From Burkholderia sp. SRS-46 (lineage in GTDB: Bacteria; Pseudomonadota; Gammaproteobacteria; Burkholderiales; Burkholderiaceae): DNA of 64,000 nt. A program made the position numbers and the translations under genes. The notes below the pieces were generated by a model. That model did not search any database, was not told the origin of the DNA, and saw only the letters and a program-made list of their open reading frames with translations. Below, one piece after another: positions 25,520 through 33,350 of the stretch (the stretch's first letter is position 1; every line of letters starts with the position of its first letter). The stretch covers positions 558,001 to 622,000 of the forward strand of contig NZ_PTXL01000007.1 of NCBI RefSeq assembly GCF_004343775.1. Reading direction: 5' to 3'.

Positions 25520-26710
25520 ATGAACCCGAAAGCTCACGAACCCGCTAGTTTACCTGCTCCCGGCCCCGACGCGCTCGCGCAGTCCGAAACCCTCGCCACG
25601 CAGCTGCGCGGCGAGATCGCGGCGGCCGGCGGCTGGCTGCCGTTCTCCCGCTTCATGGAGCGTGCGCTGTACGCGCCCGGCCTCGGCTACTACAGCGGCG
25701 GCGCGCGCAAGTTCGGCCGGCGCGCCGAGGACGGCAGCGACTTCGTGACCGCGCCCGAGCTGTCGCCGCTGTTCGCGCAGACGCTTGCGCGGCCGGTCGC
25801 GCAAGCGCTCGCGGCGAGCGGCACGCGCCGCGTGATGGAATTCGGCGCGGGCACCGGCAAGCTCGCGGCGGGGCTGCTCGCGGCGCTCGACGCGCTCGGC
25901 GCCGCGCTCGACGAATACCTGATCGTCGACCTGTCCGGCGAGCTGCGCGAGCGGCAGCGCGACACGATCGCGGCCGCCGCGCCGGGCCTCGCGGCGAAGG
26001 TGCGCTGGCTCGACGCGTTGCCCGAGCGGTTCGACGGCGTCGTGGTCGGCAACGAGGTGCTCGACGCGATGCCGGTGCGGCTGTTCGCGAAAGCGGACGG
26101 CGCATGGTGCGAGCGCGGCGTCGCGCTCGACGCGCGGCAGGCGTTCGTGCTCGAGGATCGTCCGGCCGCGCCGGCCGGCGTGCCGCCGGCGCTCGCCGCG
26201 CTCGAGGCGGCCGACGGCTACGTGACCGAGACGCACGAGGCGGCGCTCGCGTTCACCCGCACCGTCTGCACGATGCTCGCGCGCGGCGCGGTGCTGCTGG
26301 TCGACTACGGCTTTCCCGCGCACGAGTACTACCATCCGCAGCGCGACCGCGGCACGCTGATGTGCCACTACCGCCATCGCGCGCACGACGATCCGTTCCT
26401 CTATCCGGGGCTGCAGGACATCACCGCGCACGTCGAATTCACGGGCATCTACGAGGCCGGCGTCGCGACCGGCGCCGACCTGCTCGGCTACACGTCGCAG
26501 GCGCGCTTCCTGCTGAACGCGGGCATCACCGACGCGCTCGGCGAGATCGATCCGTCCGACGTCGCGCAGTTCCTGCCCGCCGCGAACGCGGTGCAGAAGC
26601 TGATTTCGGAAGCGGAGATGGGCGAGCTGTTCAAGGTGATCGCGTTCTCGCGCGGGATCGACGGCACGCTCGACGCATTCGCGCGCGGCGACCGCTCGCA
26701 CGCGCTCTGA
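25520..26710 (+). CDS. SAM-dependent methyltransferase, MidA/NDUFAF7 family
   Basis: A 396-residue protein of the DUF185/SAM-MT family. It shows FSRFMERALYAPGLGYYSGGARKFG, the SAM-binding EFGAGTGKLAAGLL (about residue 115), YLIVDLSGELRERQ and the family signature VVGNEVLDAMPVRLF. VDYGFPAHEYYHPQRDRGTLMCHYRHR follows. The mitochondrial relative NDUFAF7 methylates an arginine of complex I. The bacterial substrate is not known, so the target here is open. The open frame runs far upstream through the SDR gene, but homology begins at this ATG, probably on a leaderless transcript. Confidence 0.9.
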   Translation: MNPKAHEPASLPAPGPDALAQSETLATQLRGEIAAAGGWLPFSRFMERALYAPGLGYYSGGARKFGRRAEDGSDFVTAPELSPLFAQTLARPVAQALAASGTRRVMEFGAGTGKLAAGLLAALDALGAALDEYLIVDLSGELRERQRDTIAAAAPGLAAKVRWLDALPERFDGVVVGNEVLDAMPVRLFAKADGAWCERGVALDARQAFVLEDRPAAPAGVPPALAALEAADGYVTETHEAALAFTRTVCTMLARGAVLLVDYGFPAHEYYHPQRDRGTLMCHYRHRAHDDPFLYPGLQDITAHVEFTGIYEAGVATGADLLGYTSQARFLLNAGITDALGEIDPSDVAQFLPAANAVQKLISEAEMGELFKVIAFSRGIDGTLDAFARGDRSHAL

Positions 26711-26722
26711 CGGGAGCCGCCG

Positions 26723-26917
26723 ATGCTGCGCTGGCTGATGGCGTCGTTCGTCGCGGTGATGATCCTCACGCGCTGCTGGCCGTGGCTCGGCCGGCTGGGC
26801 GTCGGGCGGCTGCCGGGCGACGTGACGCTGACGCTCGGCGGGCGGCGCTACCCGTTCCCGTTCATGTCGACGCTGGTGATCACGATGCTGGTGTCGATGG
26901 TGGCGCGGCTCGTCTGA
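26723..26917 (+). CDS. DUF2905 small membrane protein
   Basis: A 64-residue protein with two hydrophobic segments, MLRWLMASFVAVMILTRCWPWLGRLGVGRLPGD and FPFMSTLVITMLVSMVARLV, joined by a polar turn DVTLTLGGRRYPF. The GRLPGD...YPF arrangement is the DUF2905 pattern. It follows the methyltransferase by 12 bases with a GGGAG ribosome-binding site, so they are co-transcribed. Function unknown; an inner-membrane location is expected. Confidence 0.88.
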   Translation: MLRWLMASFVAVMILTRCWPWLGRLGVGRLPGDVTLTLGGRRYPFPFMSTLVITMLVSMVARLV

Positions 26918-26932
26918 CGCGCGGCGCGCGCG

Positions 26933-27154
26933 TCACAGCTCGATCTCGCCGAGGATGCGGTGGGCGAGCGCCTTCGCTTCGTTGAACGCTTCTTCCTCGT
27001 TGGTGCTGGTGCTGCCGACGTCGTACACCGTGTTGTCGGGCGCCTCGCCTTCGTCCCGGGTCAGGATCACGTAGCCCTGGAACTGGCCGTTGCCGGCGTG
27101 CCGGGTATGCGCCTTCGCCGTGTAGATGCCCTTCGTGAACGTGTTGGTGTCCAT
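26933..27154 (-). CDS. Small conserved hypothetical protein (73 aa)
   Basis: A 73-residue acidic soluble protein, MDTNTFTKGIYTAKAHTRHAG... with a C-terminal helix NEEEAFNEAKALAHRILGEIEL. A good ribosome-binding site (GGGAG) lies 9 bases before the ATG. No named family is recognised. The layout, a beta-rich first half and an acidic turn leading to a helix, is like the 72-residue protein at 19212-19430, so the two may be distant paralogues. It converges with the DUF2905 gene. Confidence 0.75.
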   Translation of the reverse strand: MDTNTFTKGIYTAKAHTRHAGNGQFQGYVILTRDEGEAPDNTVYDVGSTSTNEEEAFNEAKALAHRILGEIEL

Positions 27155-27249
27155 GATGCCTCTCCCGCAAAAGGACACTTCATCGTAGCACTGCGCCGCA
27201 ACATGTACAGCGCCGCGTGCATCGGGCCGGCCGGCCGCCGCCCGCGGCC

Positions 27250-28158
27250 TCAGCGTTCGATCAGCGCGACGACTTCGTCGAGCGTCGGCGCGTGCGCGCC
27301 GGTATGGCGGCACGCGGCGGCGCCGGCCGCCAGCGCGAACGCCAGATGCTCGGGCCACGGCCGCTGCGGCGCGGCCATCAGGCTGAACAGCATCCCGCCG
27401 ATCGACGCGTCGCCCGCGCCCACCGTGTCGACCACCTCGACGCGCGGCGGGCGCGCTTCGTGCGTGGCGCCATCCGCGACGAGCGTCGCGGCCTGCGCGC
27501 CGCGCGTGACGAGCAGCGCCGCGCGCGGATTGAGCGCGCGCAACGCGGCGATCGCATCGGCTTCGCTGCCGTCGAACAGGTGCCGCAGGTCCTCGTCGGA
27601 GACCTTGATCAGGTCGGCGAGGCCGGCCATTTTCTCGAGCGTCGGCCGGTACGCGGCCGTCATCAGGTTGCGGACGTTCGGGTCGAAGCTGATCTTCACG
27701 CCGCGCGCATGCAGCTCGGCGGCGAGCGCAACCAGCGTGCCCGCGAGCGGTTCGCGCACGAGGCTGATGCAGCCGAAGTGCGCCCATTTCACGTGCGTGG
27801 CCCAGCCGGCCGGCAGCCGCGCCGGGTCGAACGCGAGATCCGCGCTTGCCTCGCCGATGAAGAAGTACGCGGGCGGCCGCGTCTCGTGCACGATCGCGAG
27901 CAGCGGCGGCCGCGCGACGCGCTGCAGGAAGCGCAGGTCGAGCCCGGCCGCGTCGCTCGCGCGCCACAGCGCATCGGAGAAGCAGTCTTGGCCGATCGCG
28001 CCCGCGAGCGCGCTCGGCACGCCGAGCCGCGCGACCGCGCGCGCGACGTTCCAGCCGGCCCCGCCCGGCACCGACGCCCAGTGCGCGTCGTCCGTGCGCA
28101 CCATGTCGGTCAGGATGTCGCCGGCCGACACGAAGGCCGGAAATGCGCCGTCGTTCAT
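27250..28158 (-). CDS. PfkB-family sugar kinase (fructokinase-like)
   Basis: A 302-residue ribokinase-fold enzyme. The N-terminal motif VPGGAGWNVARAVARLG (about residues 29-45) and the C-terminal active-site motif VVDTVGAGDASIGGML (about residues 248-263, catalytic Asp) define PfkB kinases. Its ATG overlaps the stop codon of the epimerase gene as ATGA. With a mannose/N-acyl sugar epimerase-type enzyme upstream, phosphorylation of fructose to fructose-6-phosphate is the likeliest job. It is the last gene of the LacI-controlled operon. Confidence 0.9.
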   Translation of the reverse strand: MNDGAFPAFVSAGDILTDMVRTDDAHWASVPGGAGWNVARAVARLGVPSALAGAIGQDCFSDALWRASDAAGLDLRFLQRVARPPLLAIVHETRPPAYFFIGEASADLAFDPARLPAGWATHVKWAHFGCISLVREPLAGTLVALAAELHARGVKISFDPNVRNLMTAAYRPTLEKMAGLADLIKVSDEDLRHLFDGSEADAIAALRALNPRAALLVTRGAQAATLVADGATHEARPPRVEVVDTVGAGDASIGGMLFSLMAAPQRPWPEHLAFALAAGAAACRHTGAHAPTLDEVVALIER

Positions 28159-29435
28159 TGCGTCGGTTCGCTGCGCGCCGCGCGCGCGAGCGTCGCGAGC
28201 ACGTCGTAGCACGCGCCCATCGTGTGATAGTCGGTCTTGCCGGCGGGGCTCTTCTCGTCGCTGTACTTGCGGTTGTCGCAGGTGAGGATCCGGAACCACG
28301 CGCCGTAGCGGTGATCGACGAAATGCGTCCAGCCATAGCGCCAGATCTCGTCGTACCAGTCCCAGAAGCGCTCGCTGCCGGTGCGCGCGCCGAGCATCGC
28401 GGCCGCCGCGAAGGTTTCCGCCTGCACCCAGAAATACTTGTTGTGGTCGCAGATCGTGAAATCGGGGCCGAACCCGTAGCAGAGCCCGCCGTGATCGGCG
28501 TCCCACGCGTGCGCGAGCGCCGCGTCGAACAGCTCGGCCGCGCGCGGCACCAGCCAGTCGAGCGGGCGGTGCCGCTCGAGGATCAGCAGCAGCTTCGCCC
28601 ATTCGGTCTGGTGCCCGGGCTGGAAGCCCCACGGCCGGAAGATGTTCGAGCTGTCTTCCTTGTTGTAGTCCCAGTCGACCGACCAGTCCGCGTGATAGTG
28701 CTCCCACACGAGCCCGCCCGACAGCGCCGCCTGGCGCTGCGTGACGTGCGTCGCGAGCTTTTCCGCGCGGTCGAGGTAGGTGAGGTGGCCGGTCGCCTCG
28801 TAGGCGGCGAGCAGCGCCTCCGTCATGTGCATGTTCGCGTTCTGGCCGCGGTAGCTCGACACGATCCAGTTCGGCGTGGCGTCGTCCGCGTAGAGGCCCG
28901 CGGCGGCGTCCCAGAAGCGGTGCTCGGCGAGCTCGTAGGTCGCGGCGATCAGCGGCCGTGCCTCGTCGATGCCCGCCATCGTCGCGTGCGCGGCCGCGAG
29001 CAGCACGAACGCGAGGCCGTAGCAGTGCCGCGTGCCGTCGAGCGTCGCGCGCTTCGCGCCGTCGCGCCAGTCGAGCTCCCAGTCATAGCCTTGCAGCGCG
29101 TCGTCCCAGTGCGCGTCGCGCAGGAAGCGCAGCCCGTGGCGCGCGTACTCGAGATGGCGCGGATCGCCGAAATGCCGGTACGCCATCGCGTAGTTGAAGA
29201 CGAACCGGCAGCTGCTGACGAGATGGCGCGACGTGCGGTTGTACACGTTGCCGTCGTCGCGGAAGTAGTGATAGAAGCCGCCCGTCGGATCGAGCGCGTT
29301 CGGCGCGTAGAAGCGCAGCGTGTCCTCGACGTGCGACAGCAGGAACGACGGCTCGCGAAAGCTCGCGACGAACGGGGCAGGGTGCGCGTGCGCGGCCGGC
29401 GTCGCCGGGCTGGGTTGGACCGGGGGCGTAGTCAT
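28155..29435 (-). CDS. AGE-family sugar epimerase/isomerase
   Basis: A 426-residue alpha/alpha-barrel enzyme of the N-acylglucosamine 2-epimerase family. Signatures include FYHYFRDDGNVYNRTSRHLVSSCRFVFNYAMAYRHFG, ARHGLRFL, EDSSNIFRPWGFQPGHQTEWAKLLL and YKYFW-type GPDFTICDHNKYFWVQAETFAAA, with catalytic histidines in HQTEW and near the C-terminus (DHRYGAWFR). This branch fits mannose isomerase (mannose to fructose). It overlaps both the regulator upstream and the kinase downstream by four bases, so the three genes are tightly coupled. The open frame upstream is the regulator in another frame. Confidence 0.88.
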   Translation of the reverse strand: MTTPPVQPSPATPAAHAHPAPFVASFREPSFLLSHVEDTLRFYAPNALDPTGGFYHYFRDDGNVYNRTSRHLVSSCRFVFNYAMAYRHFGDPRHLEYARHGLRFLRDAHWDDALQGYDWELDWRDGAKRATLDGTRHCYGLAFVLLAAAHATMAGIDEARPLIAATYELAEHRFWDAAAGLYADDATPNWIVSSYRGQNANMHMTEALLAAYEATGHLTYLDRAEKLATHVTQRQAALSGGLVWEHYHADWSVDWDYNKEDSSNIFRPWGFQPGHQTEWAKLLLILERHRPLDWLVPRAAELFDAALAHAWDADHGGLCYGFGPDFTICDHNKYFWVQAETFAAAAMLGARTGSERFWDWYDEIWRYGWTHFVDHRYGAWFRILTCDNRKYSDEKSPAGKTDYHTMGACYDVLATLARAARSEPTQ

Positions 29436-30448
29436 GATTCGGTGAGCGTGGTGTCGAAGGCCGGCGTCGCGGCGGGCTGGCTGCTGGCCCGCACGACCAG
29501 TTCGACGGGCAGCCAGATTTCGGTGTGTTCCGGGGCATCGGCAAGCAGCAGCTCGACGCCGCGGCGGCCGAGCGCTTCCTTGTCGACCGCGAGCGTCGTG
29601 AGCGGCGGGCTCGCGTGCGCGGCGGCGGGGATGTCGTCGAAGCCGACGATCGCGATGTCGGCCGGCACCCGCAGCCCGCGCGCGACGCACACGCGCTGCG
29701 CGGCGAGCGCGGCGGCGTCGTTGTACGCGAACACCGCGTCGGGGCGCGGGCCCGGCGCGTCGAGCAGCTGCTGCATCGCGCGCGCGGCGCCGGTGTCCGG
29801 GTCGAGCCCCGCGTCGATCGTCACTTCGTAGGCCGGGTCGAACAGCCGCCCCGCCTCGAAGAACGCGCGCCGGTAGCCGATCGCGCGCTGCGAGATGCTG
29901 TAGTGCGCGGGCGAGCCGCCGATGAACGCGATGCGCGAGCGGCCGGTGGCGAGCAGGTGACGCATCGCGAGCGCCGCGCCGGCGGCATTGTCGATGTTGA
30001 CCGAGCGCAGCCCGGGCGCCCACAGGTCGATCAGCACGAGCGGGCGGCCGGTCGCGGCGAGCGCCTCGATCGTCTCCGGCTCGATGAAGCCGGCCACCGC
30101 GATCGCGTCGGGCGCGTGCGGGCGCATTTGGCGCAGCACGTCGTCGTTCGGGCCGACGGTCAGCAGCGTCGGCACGATGCCGCGCTCGCGGCACGCGTCC
30201 TCGACGCCGTGCAGCACGTGCGAGAAGAACGGGCTGGCGGGAAACCGGTTGTGCTGGCGGTGCAGCAGGAAGGTGAGCCGGCGGATGCGCGGCCGCAGTT
30301 GCGCGGGATCGTAGCCGAGGTGGCGCGCGATCTCGACGATGCGCGCGCGTGTGGTCTCGGACAGCCCCGGCTGGTTTTTCAGCGCGCGGGACACGGTGCC
30401 GATCGAGACCTCTGCCGCCCGCGCCACGTCGCGAATGGTGGTACCCAT
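29432..30448 (-). CDS. LacI-family transcriptional regulator
   Basis: A 338-residue repressor with an N-terminal LacI helix-turn-helix (TTIRDVARAAEVSIGTVSRALKNQPGLSETTRARI, about residues 3-37). A periplasmic-binding-protein-like effector domain follows (residues about 60-330). It is the first gene of the sugar operon and probably represses it until mannose, fructose or a phosphorylated derivative appears. The stop codon overlaps the epimerase ATG. Autoregulation is likely because operator-like palindromes lie just upstream. Confidence 0.92.
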   Translation of the reverse strand: MGTTIRDVARAAEVSIGTVSRALKNQPGLSETTRARIVEIARHLGYDPAQLRPRIRRLTFLLHRQHNRFPASPFFSHVLHGVEDACRERGIVPTLLTVGPNDDVLRQMRPHAPDAIAVAGFIEPETIEALAATGRPLVLIDLWAPGLRSVNIDNAAGAALAMRHLLATGRSRIAFIGGSPAHYSISQRAIGYRRAFFEAGRLFDPAYEVTIDAGLDPDTGAARAMQQLLDAPGPRPDAVFAYNDAAALAAQRVCVARGLRVPADIAIVGFDDIPAAAHASPPLTTLAVDKEALGRRGVELLLADAPEHTEIWLPVELVVRASSQPAATPAFDTTLTES

Positions 30449-30518
30449 CGTTCGGGATCCGGATTTGTTTAGGGTGACGGCGATTGTATAGTAAAACGCA
30501 TCCTGGAATTAGTGCCTG

Positions 30519-30556
30519 ATTCCCCGGGAATACCCGTAAATCCATTGATTTAAATC
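30519..30556. promoter_or_regulatory. Palindromes upstream of the LacI sugar operon
   Basis: A perfect 13-base palindrome ATTCCCCGGGAAT (30519-30531) and the 10-base palindrome GATTTAAATC (30547-30556) lie 71-108 bases before the regulator's start codon in AT-rich DNA. LacI-type operators are short GC-centred palindromes, so the first is a candidate autoregulatory site. Confidence 0.4.
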
Positions 30557-30670
30557 ACTAATCTACGCGAACGCATTCACTAAAAATACTAAACAGGCGC
30601 CGCAAAAGGCAAGGTCGCCGCGCATCGGCGGCCATTCGCGGCGCGCGGCCGCAAACGGTGCGCCGGCCGG

Positions 30671-32506
30671 TCAGTGCGGCGTCGCGGGCGGTTCGCCGCG
30701 CGCGGGCAGCGCCGCGCGGCCGGCGTCGAGATCGACCACCGCGAGCCCGTCGGGCTGCTGTTTCGCGCGCCGTTTCGCGAGCGCCGCGACCGACGCGATC
30801 TCGTCGCTGCCGTAGCGGATCGCGCGATAGGCGCCCGCCGGCACGCCGACCGCGCCGATCGCCATCGTCACGAAGCCGAAGAACGCGGGGTTGCCGTGGC
30901 GATCCTCGCCGCGCAGGCCGCCCGCGCGATGGTCGGCCTGCGTGTAGAAACGCTGCGCGCCTTCGTTGAAGCGGCTGATCGCGGCGGCGGCGCGCGCATG
31001 CCAGTCGTCGCTCTGGAACAGCACCAGGAAATCGTCGCCGCCGACGTGGCCGAGGAAATCCCGCTGCGGGTCGCAGCTCGCGGCGAGCACGGTGGCCGCG
31101 TACTTCAGCACCTCGTCGCCCTGCCAGTAGCCGTACTGGTCGTTGAACGGCTTGAACTGGTTCAGGTCGACGTAGCACGCGTGGAAGCCCGCATCGCGCT
31201 CGAGCAGCCGGTCGATGTGCGCGCTGATCGGGATGTTGCCGGGCAGGAAGGTCAGCGGGTTCGCATAGCGCGCGGCCTCGATGCGCATCTCGGTCACCGC
31301 GCGCACCAGGCTCTCGCCGGTGCCGAGCCCGACGTAGCGGCCATGCTCGGTGATCACGAAGCCGTCCGCGAGATAGCGCTGGTCGTTGTTCGCGAGCAGC
31401 ATCGCGAGCTGCTCGACCGTCGTCGCGTTCTCGATCATCAGCGGCGCGTCGTTCGCGAATTGCAGGCACGGCTTCTTGCCGAACACCTCGCGGTGGTACG
31501 GCAGCGCGAAGCGGTCCATGAAGCCGCGGCGGTTCACGAGCGCGACGGGCCGCTCGTGCTCGACCAGCGCGACCGCGTGCAGCTCGGGCATCCGGTTGAA
31601 CAGGTCGAGCACCTCGTTGCTGGTCACGTCGCGCGGCAGCGCCGGCGCGGCGACCAGCATCTTCGCGGCGATCGTGCCGTTCGGGCGGACCGCGCGCGAC
31701 GCGTCCGGAAACACCGCGATGTGCGGCGCGCGGATCGCGTCGCGCGCGGCGGGCGCGATGACGCGCTCCGGCTGCGCAAGCGGGCGGCCGAGCAGGAAGC
31801 CCTGCACGCAGCAGATGCCCATGTCGCGCACGACGATCAGGTCGCGTTCGTGCTCGATGCCTTCGGCGATCAGCGTCGCGCCGCTCGCGTGCGCGAAGTG
31901 CTGCATCGCCCTGACCGCCTCGAACTTCAGCGGATCGCGGGCGATGTCGTGGATGAAGAAGCGGTCGATTTTCACGACGTCGGGATGCAGCCGCAGCCAC
32001 AGGTTCATGCTCGCGTTCGCGGTGCCGTAGTCGTCGAGCGCGAACTGGATGCCAGCGTCGCGCAGCGACGCGACGGCCGGCGCGACCTGGGCGAGATCGG
32101 TCGTCGCGTTCTGCTCGGTCAGCTCGATCACGATGCGCTCGGCGGCGATCTGCGCGCGTTCGAGCAGCGTGCGGGCGTGCTCGCGTTCGCGCGCGAGCTG
32201 CACGATCGCGCCCGCGCTGAAATTGAGGAACAGCTTGCCGTCGCAGCCGAGCGCCGCGAACGCGTCCAGGCAGGTGAGCGCGGCCGCGTGCTCGAGCGCG
32301 AGGGTCTCGCCTTCGCGCGCGGCCTGCGCGAACAGCGCGGCGGGCGCTTCCAGCTCGGTGCCGCGCGGGCCGCGAATCAGGCCCTCATAGGCGATGACGG
32401 TGCCCGAGCCGAGGTCGACGATCGGCTGGAACACGGCGGCGAGTGCGCGATCCGCGATCAATCGCGCGGTGCGGGCGGTATCGGGAGCGGCGGCGGTGGC
32501 GGACAT
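30671..32506 (-). CDS. Cyclic-di-GMP protein: EAL, CBS-like and GGDEF domains
   Basis: A 611-residue cytoplasmic protein. The N-terminal EAL domain (about residues 20-250) keeps the catalytic set: EGL at 41-43, FLNFSAG, VIELTE, ALDDYGTANAS, VKIDRFFI and AEGIEHE. A CBS-pair-like middle (about 270-400) follows, then a GGDEF domain with GGDDF near residue 487. No RxxD inhibition site is seen before it. The layout suggests a phosphodiesterase that could also have cyclase activity. There is no membrane segment or sensor other than the CBS-like part. The start MSATAAAPDT is preferred over an upstream in-frame ATG because it has GGAG-like bases nearby and fits the domain edge. Confidence 0.9.
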   Translation of the reverse strand: MSATAAAPDTARTARLIADRALAAVFQPIVDLGSGTVIAYEGLIRGPRGTELEAPAALFAQAAREGETLALEHAAALTCLDAFAALGCDGKLFLNFSAGAIVQLAREREHARTLLERAQIAAERIVIELTEQNATTDLAQVAPAVASLRDAGIQFALDDYGTANASMNLWLRLHPDVVKIDRFFIHDIARDPLKFEAVRAMQHFAHASGATLIAEGIEHERDLIVVRDMGICCVQGFLLGRPLAQPERVIAPAARDAIRAPHIAVFPDASRAVRPNGTIAAKMLVAAPALPRDVTSNEVLDLFNRMPELHAVALVEHERPVALVNRRGFMDRFALPYHREVFGKKPCLQFANDAPLMIENATTVEQLAMLLANNDQRYLADGFVITEHGRYVGLGTGESLVRAVTEMRIEAARYANPLTFLPGNIPISAHIDRLLERDAGFHACYVDLNQFKPFNDQYGYWQGDEVLKYAATVLAASCDPQRDFLGHVGGDDFLVLFQSDDWHARAAAAISRFNEGAQRFYTQADHRAGGLRGEDRHGNPAFFGFVTMAIGAVGVPAGAYRAIRYGSDEIASVAALAKRRAKQQPDGLAVVDLDAGRAALPARGEPPATPH

Positions 32507-32720
32507 GGCGGAGTGGCCGAAACGTCGGAACGCCCGACTTAACGGCACCGCGCAGGGAGAATTGAGTGAACTTTTCGTGAAGCGATGCGCTGTCGTGGTG
32601 CATTGCTGCGAGGGGCGCGATGTCGCGAATTCCGGCGGCGGCCGTCACCTGCCTGCCGCACTTTATTTAGGGTGCTGAAAAAAATTTCACGCCACCGATC
32701 GACATATTTATTCCATTTTG

Positions 32721-33350
32721 CTACTTGCCGGATTGCGTTGGCTGCGGATCTAAAAATATAACGGATCTCAGGATATTAAGGGAGTTATGCAGGAGAATGT
32801 CTCTTTGAGCATCGTGCAATCTAGCTAGCGGCCAAGTCCCACATACGGCAACTTTTTCGTGGAATAAGCAGTATGAAAGCGATATCAGTCGAAATTTAGG
32901 GTCGCCGGAGATGTCATCTTGTGTGATATAAAAACCTTTGGCATTTTTGGAGTTTAGAGTGTGTATCTGTGTGAAGTCGCGCAAAGCGATTTCATCTTTC
33001 TTTGATGGGTAGTATGTGATCCATTCATCACTTAAGGAGTCGTCATACCTTGCGCCGTATTGACGAGAAATTTCCTCGATGGGAGATATTGTTAAATCCT
33101 TGCATTCAAATCTGACATAAAATTTTCCTGCGTTTGTGTGAGTCGGTCGAGCGTCTGTCCAATAAGTGGCGAGCAATGGCATGTCGCTGGAAAGTTTGCC
33201 ATTGTAGAGATTTTCGACTCCTATGTTGCATCCTCCTCCAAGATTGGCGTAAAGAATATTGTTATTCGGCTTGGCATGAGCGGCATTGCTAAGCCCCGCG
33301 AGGATGCATATGAGAGCAATCTGCCTTGTCAGGAATGGAATTTTTTTCAA
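32721..33350 (-). CDS. Secreted hypothetical protein, candidate immunity protein
   Basis: A 209-residue protein with a classic signal peptide (MKKIPFLTRQIALICILAGLSNAAHA) and a mature part with four cysteines (GGCNIG, FECKD, YCLFHEKVAVCGTW), fit for the oxidising periplasm. It starts with TTG that overlaps the upstream gene's stop as TTGA. GGAG lies 6 bases before it, so this start is well supported. GC content is far below the chromosome average. Gene order (peptidoglycan hydrolase first, small periplasmic protein next, coupled) is the usual effector-immunity arrangement, so it probably blocks the hydrolase in the periplasm. No family is recognised; the immunity role is inference. Confidence 0.72.
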   Translation of the reverse strand: MKKIPFLTRQIALICILAGLSNAAHAKPNNNILYANLGGGCNIGVENLYNGKLSSDMPLLATYWTDARPTHTNAGKFYVRFECKDLTISPIEEISRQYGARYDDSLSDEWITYYPSKKDEIALRDFTQIHTLNSKNAKGFYITQDDISGDPKFRLISLSYCLFHEKVAVCGTWPLARLHDAQRDILLHNSLNILRSVIFLDPQPTQSGK

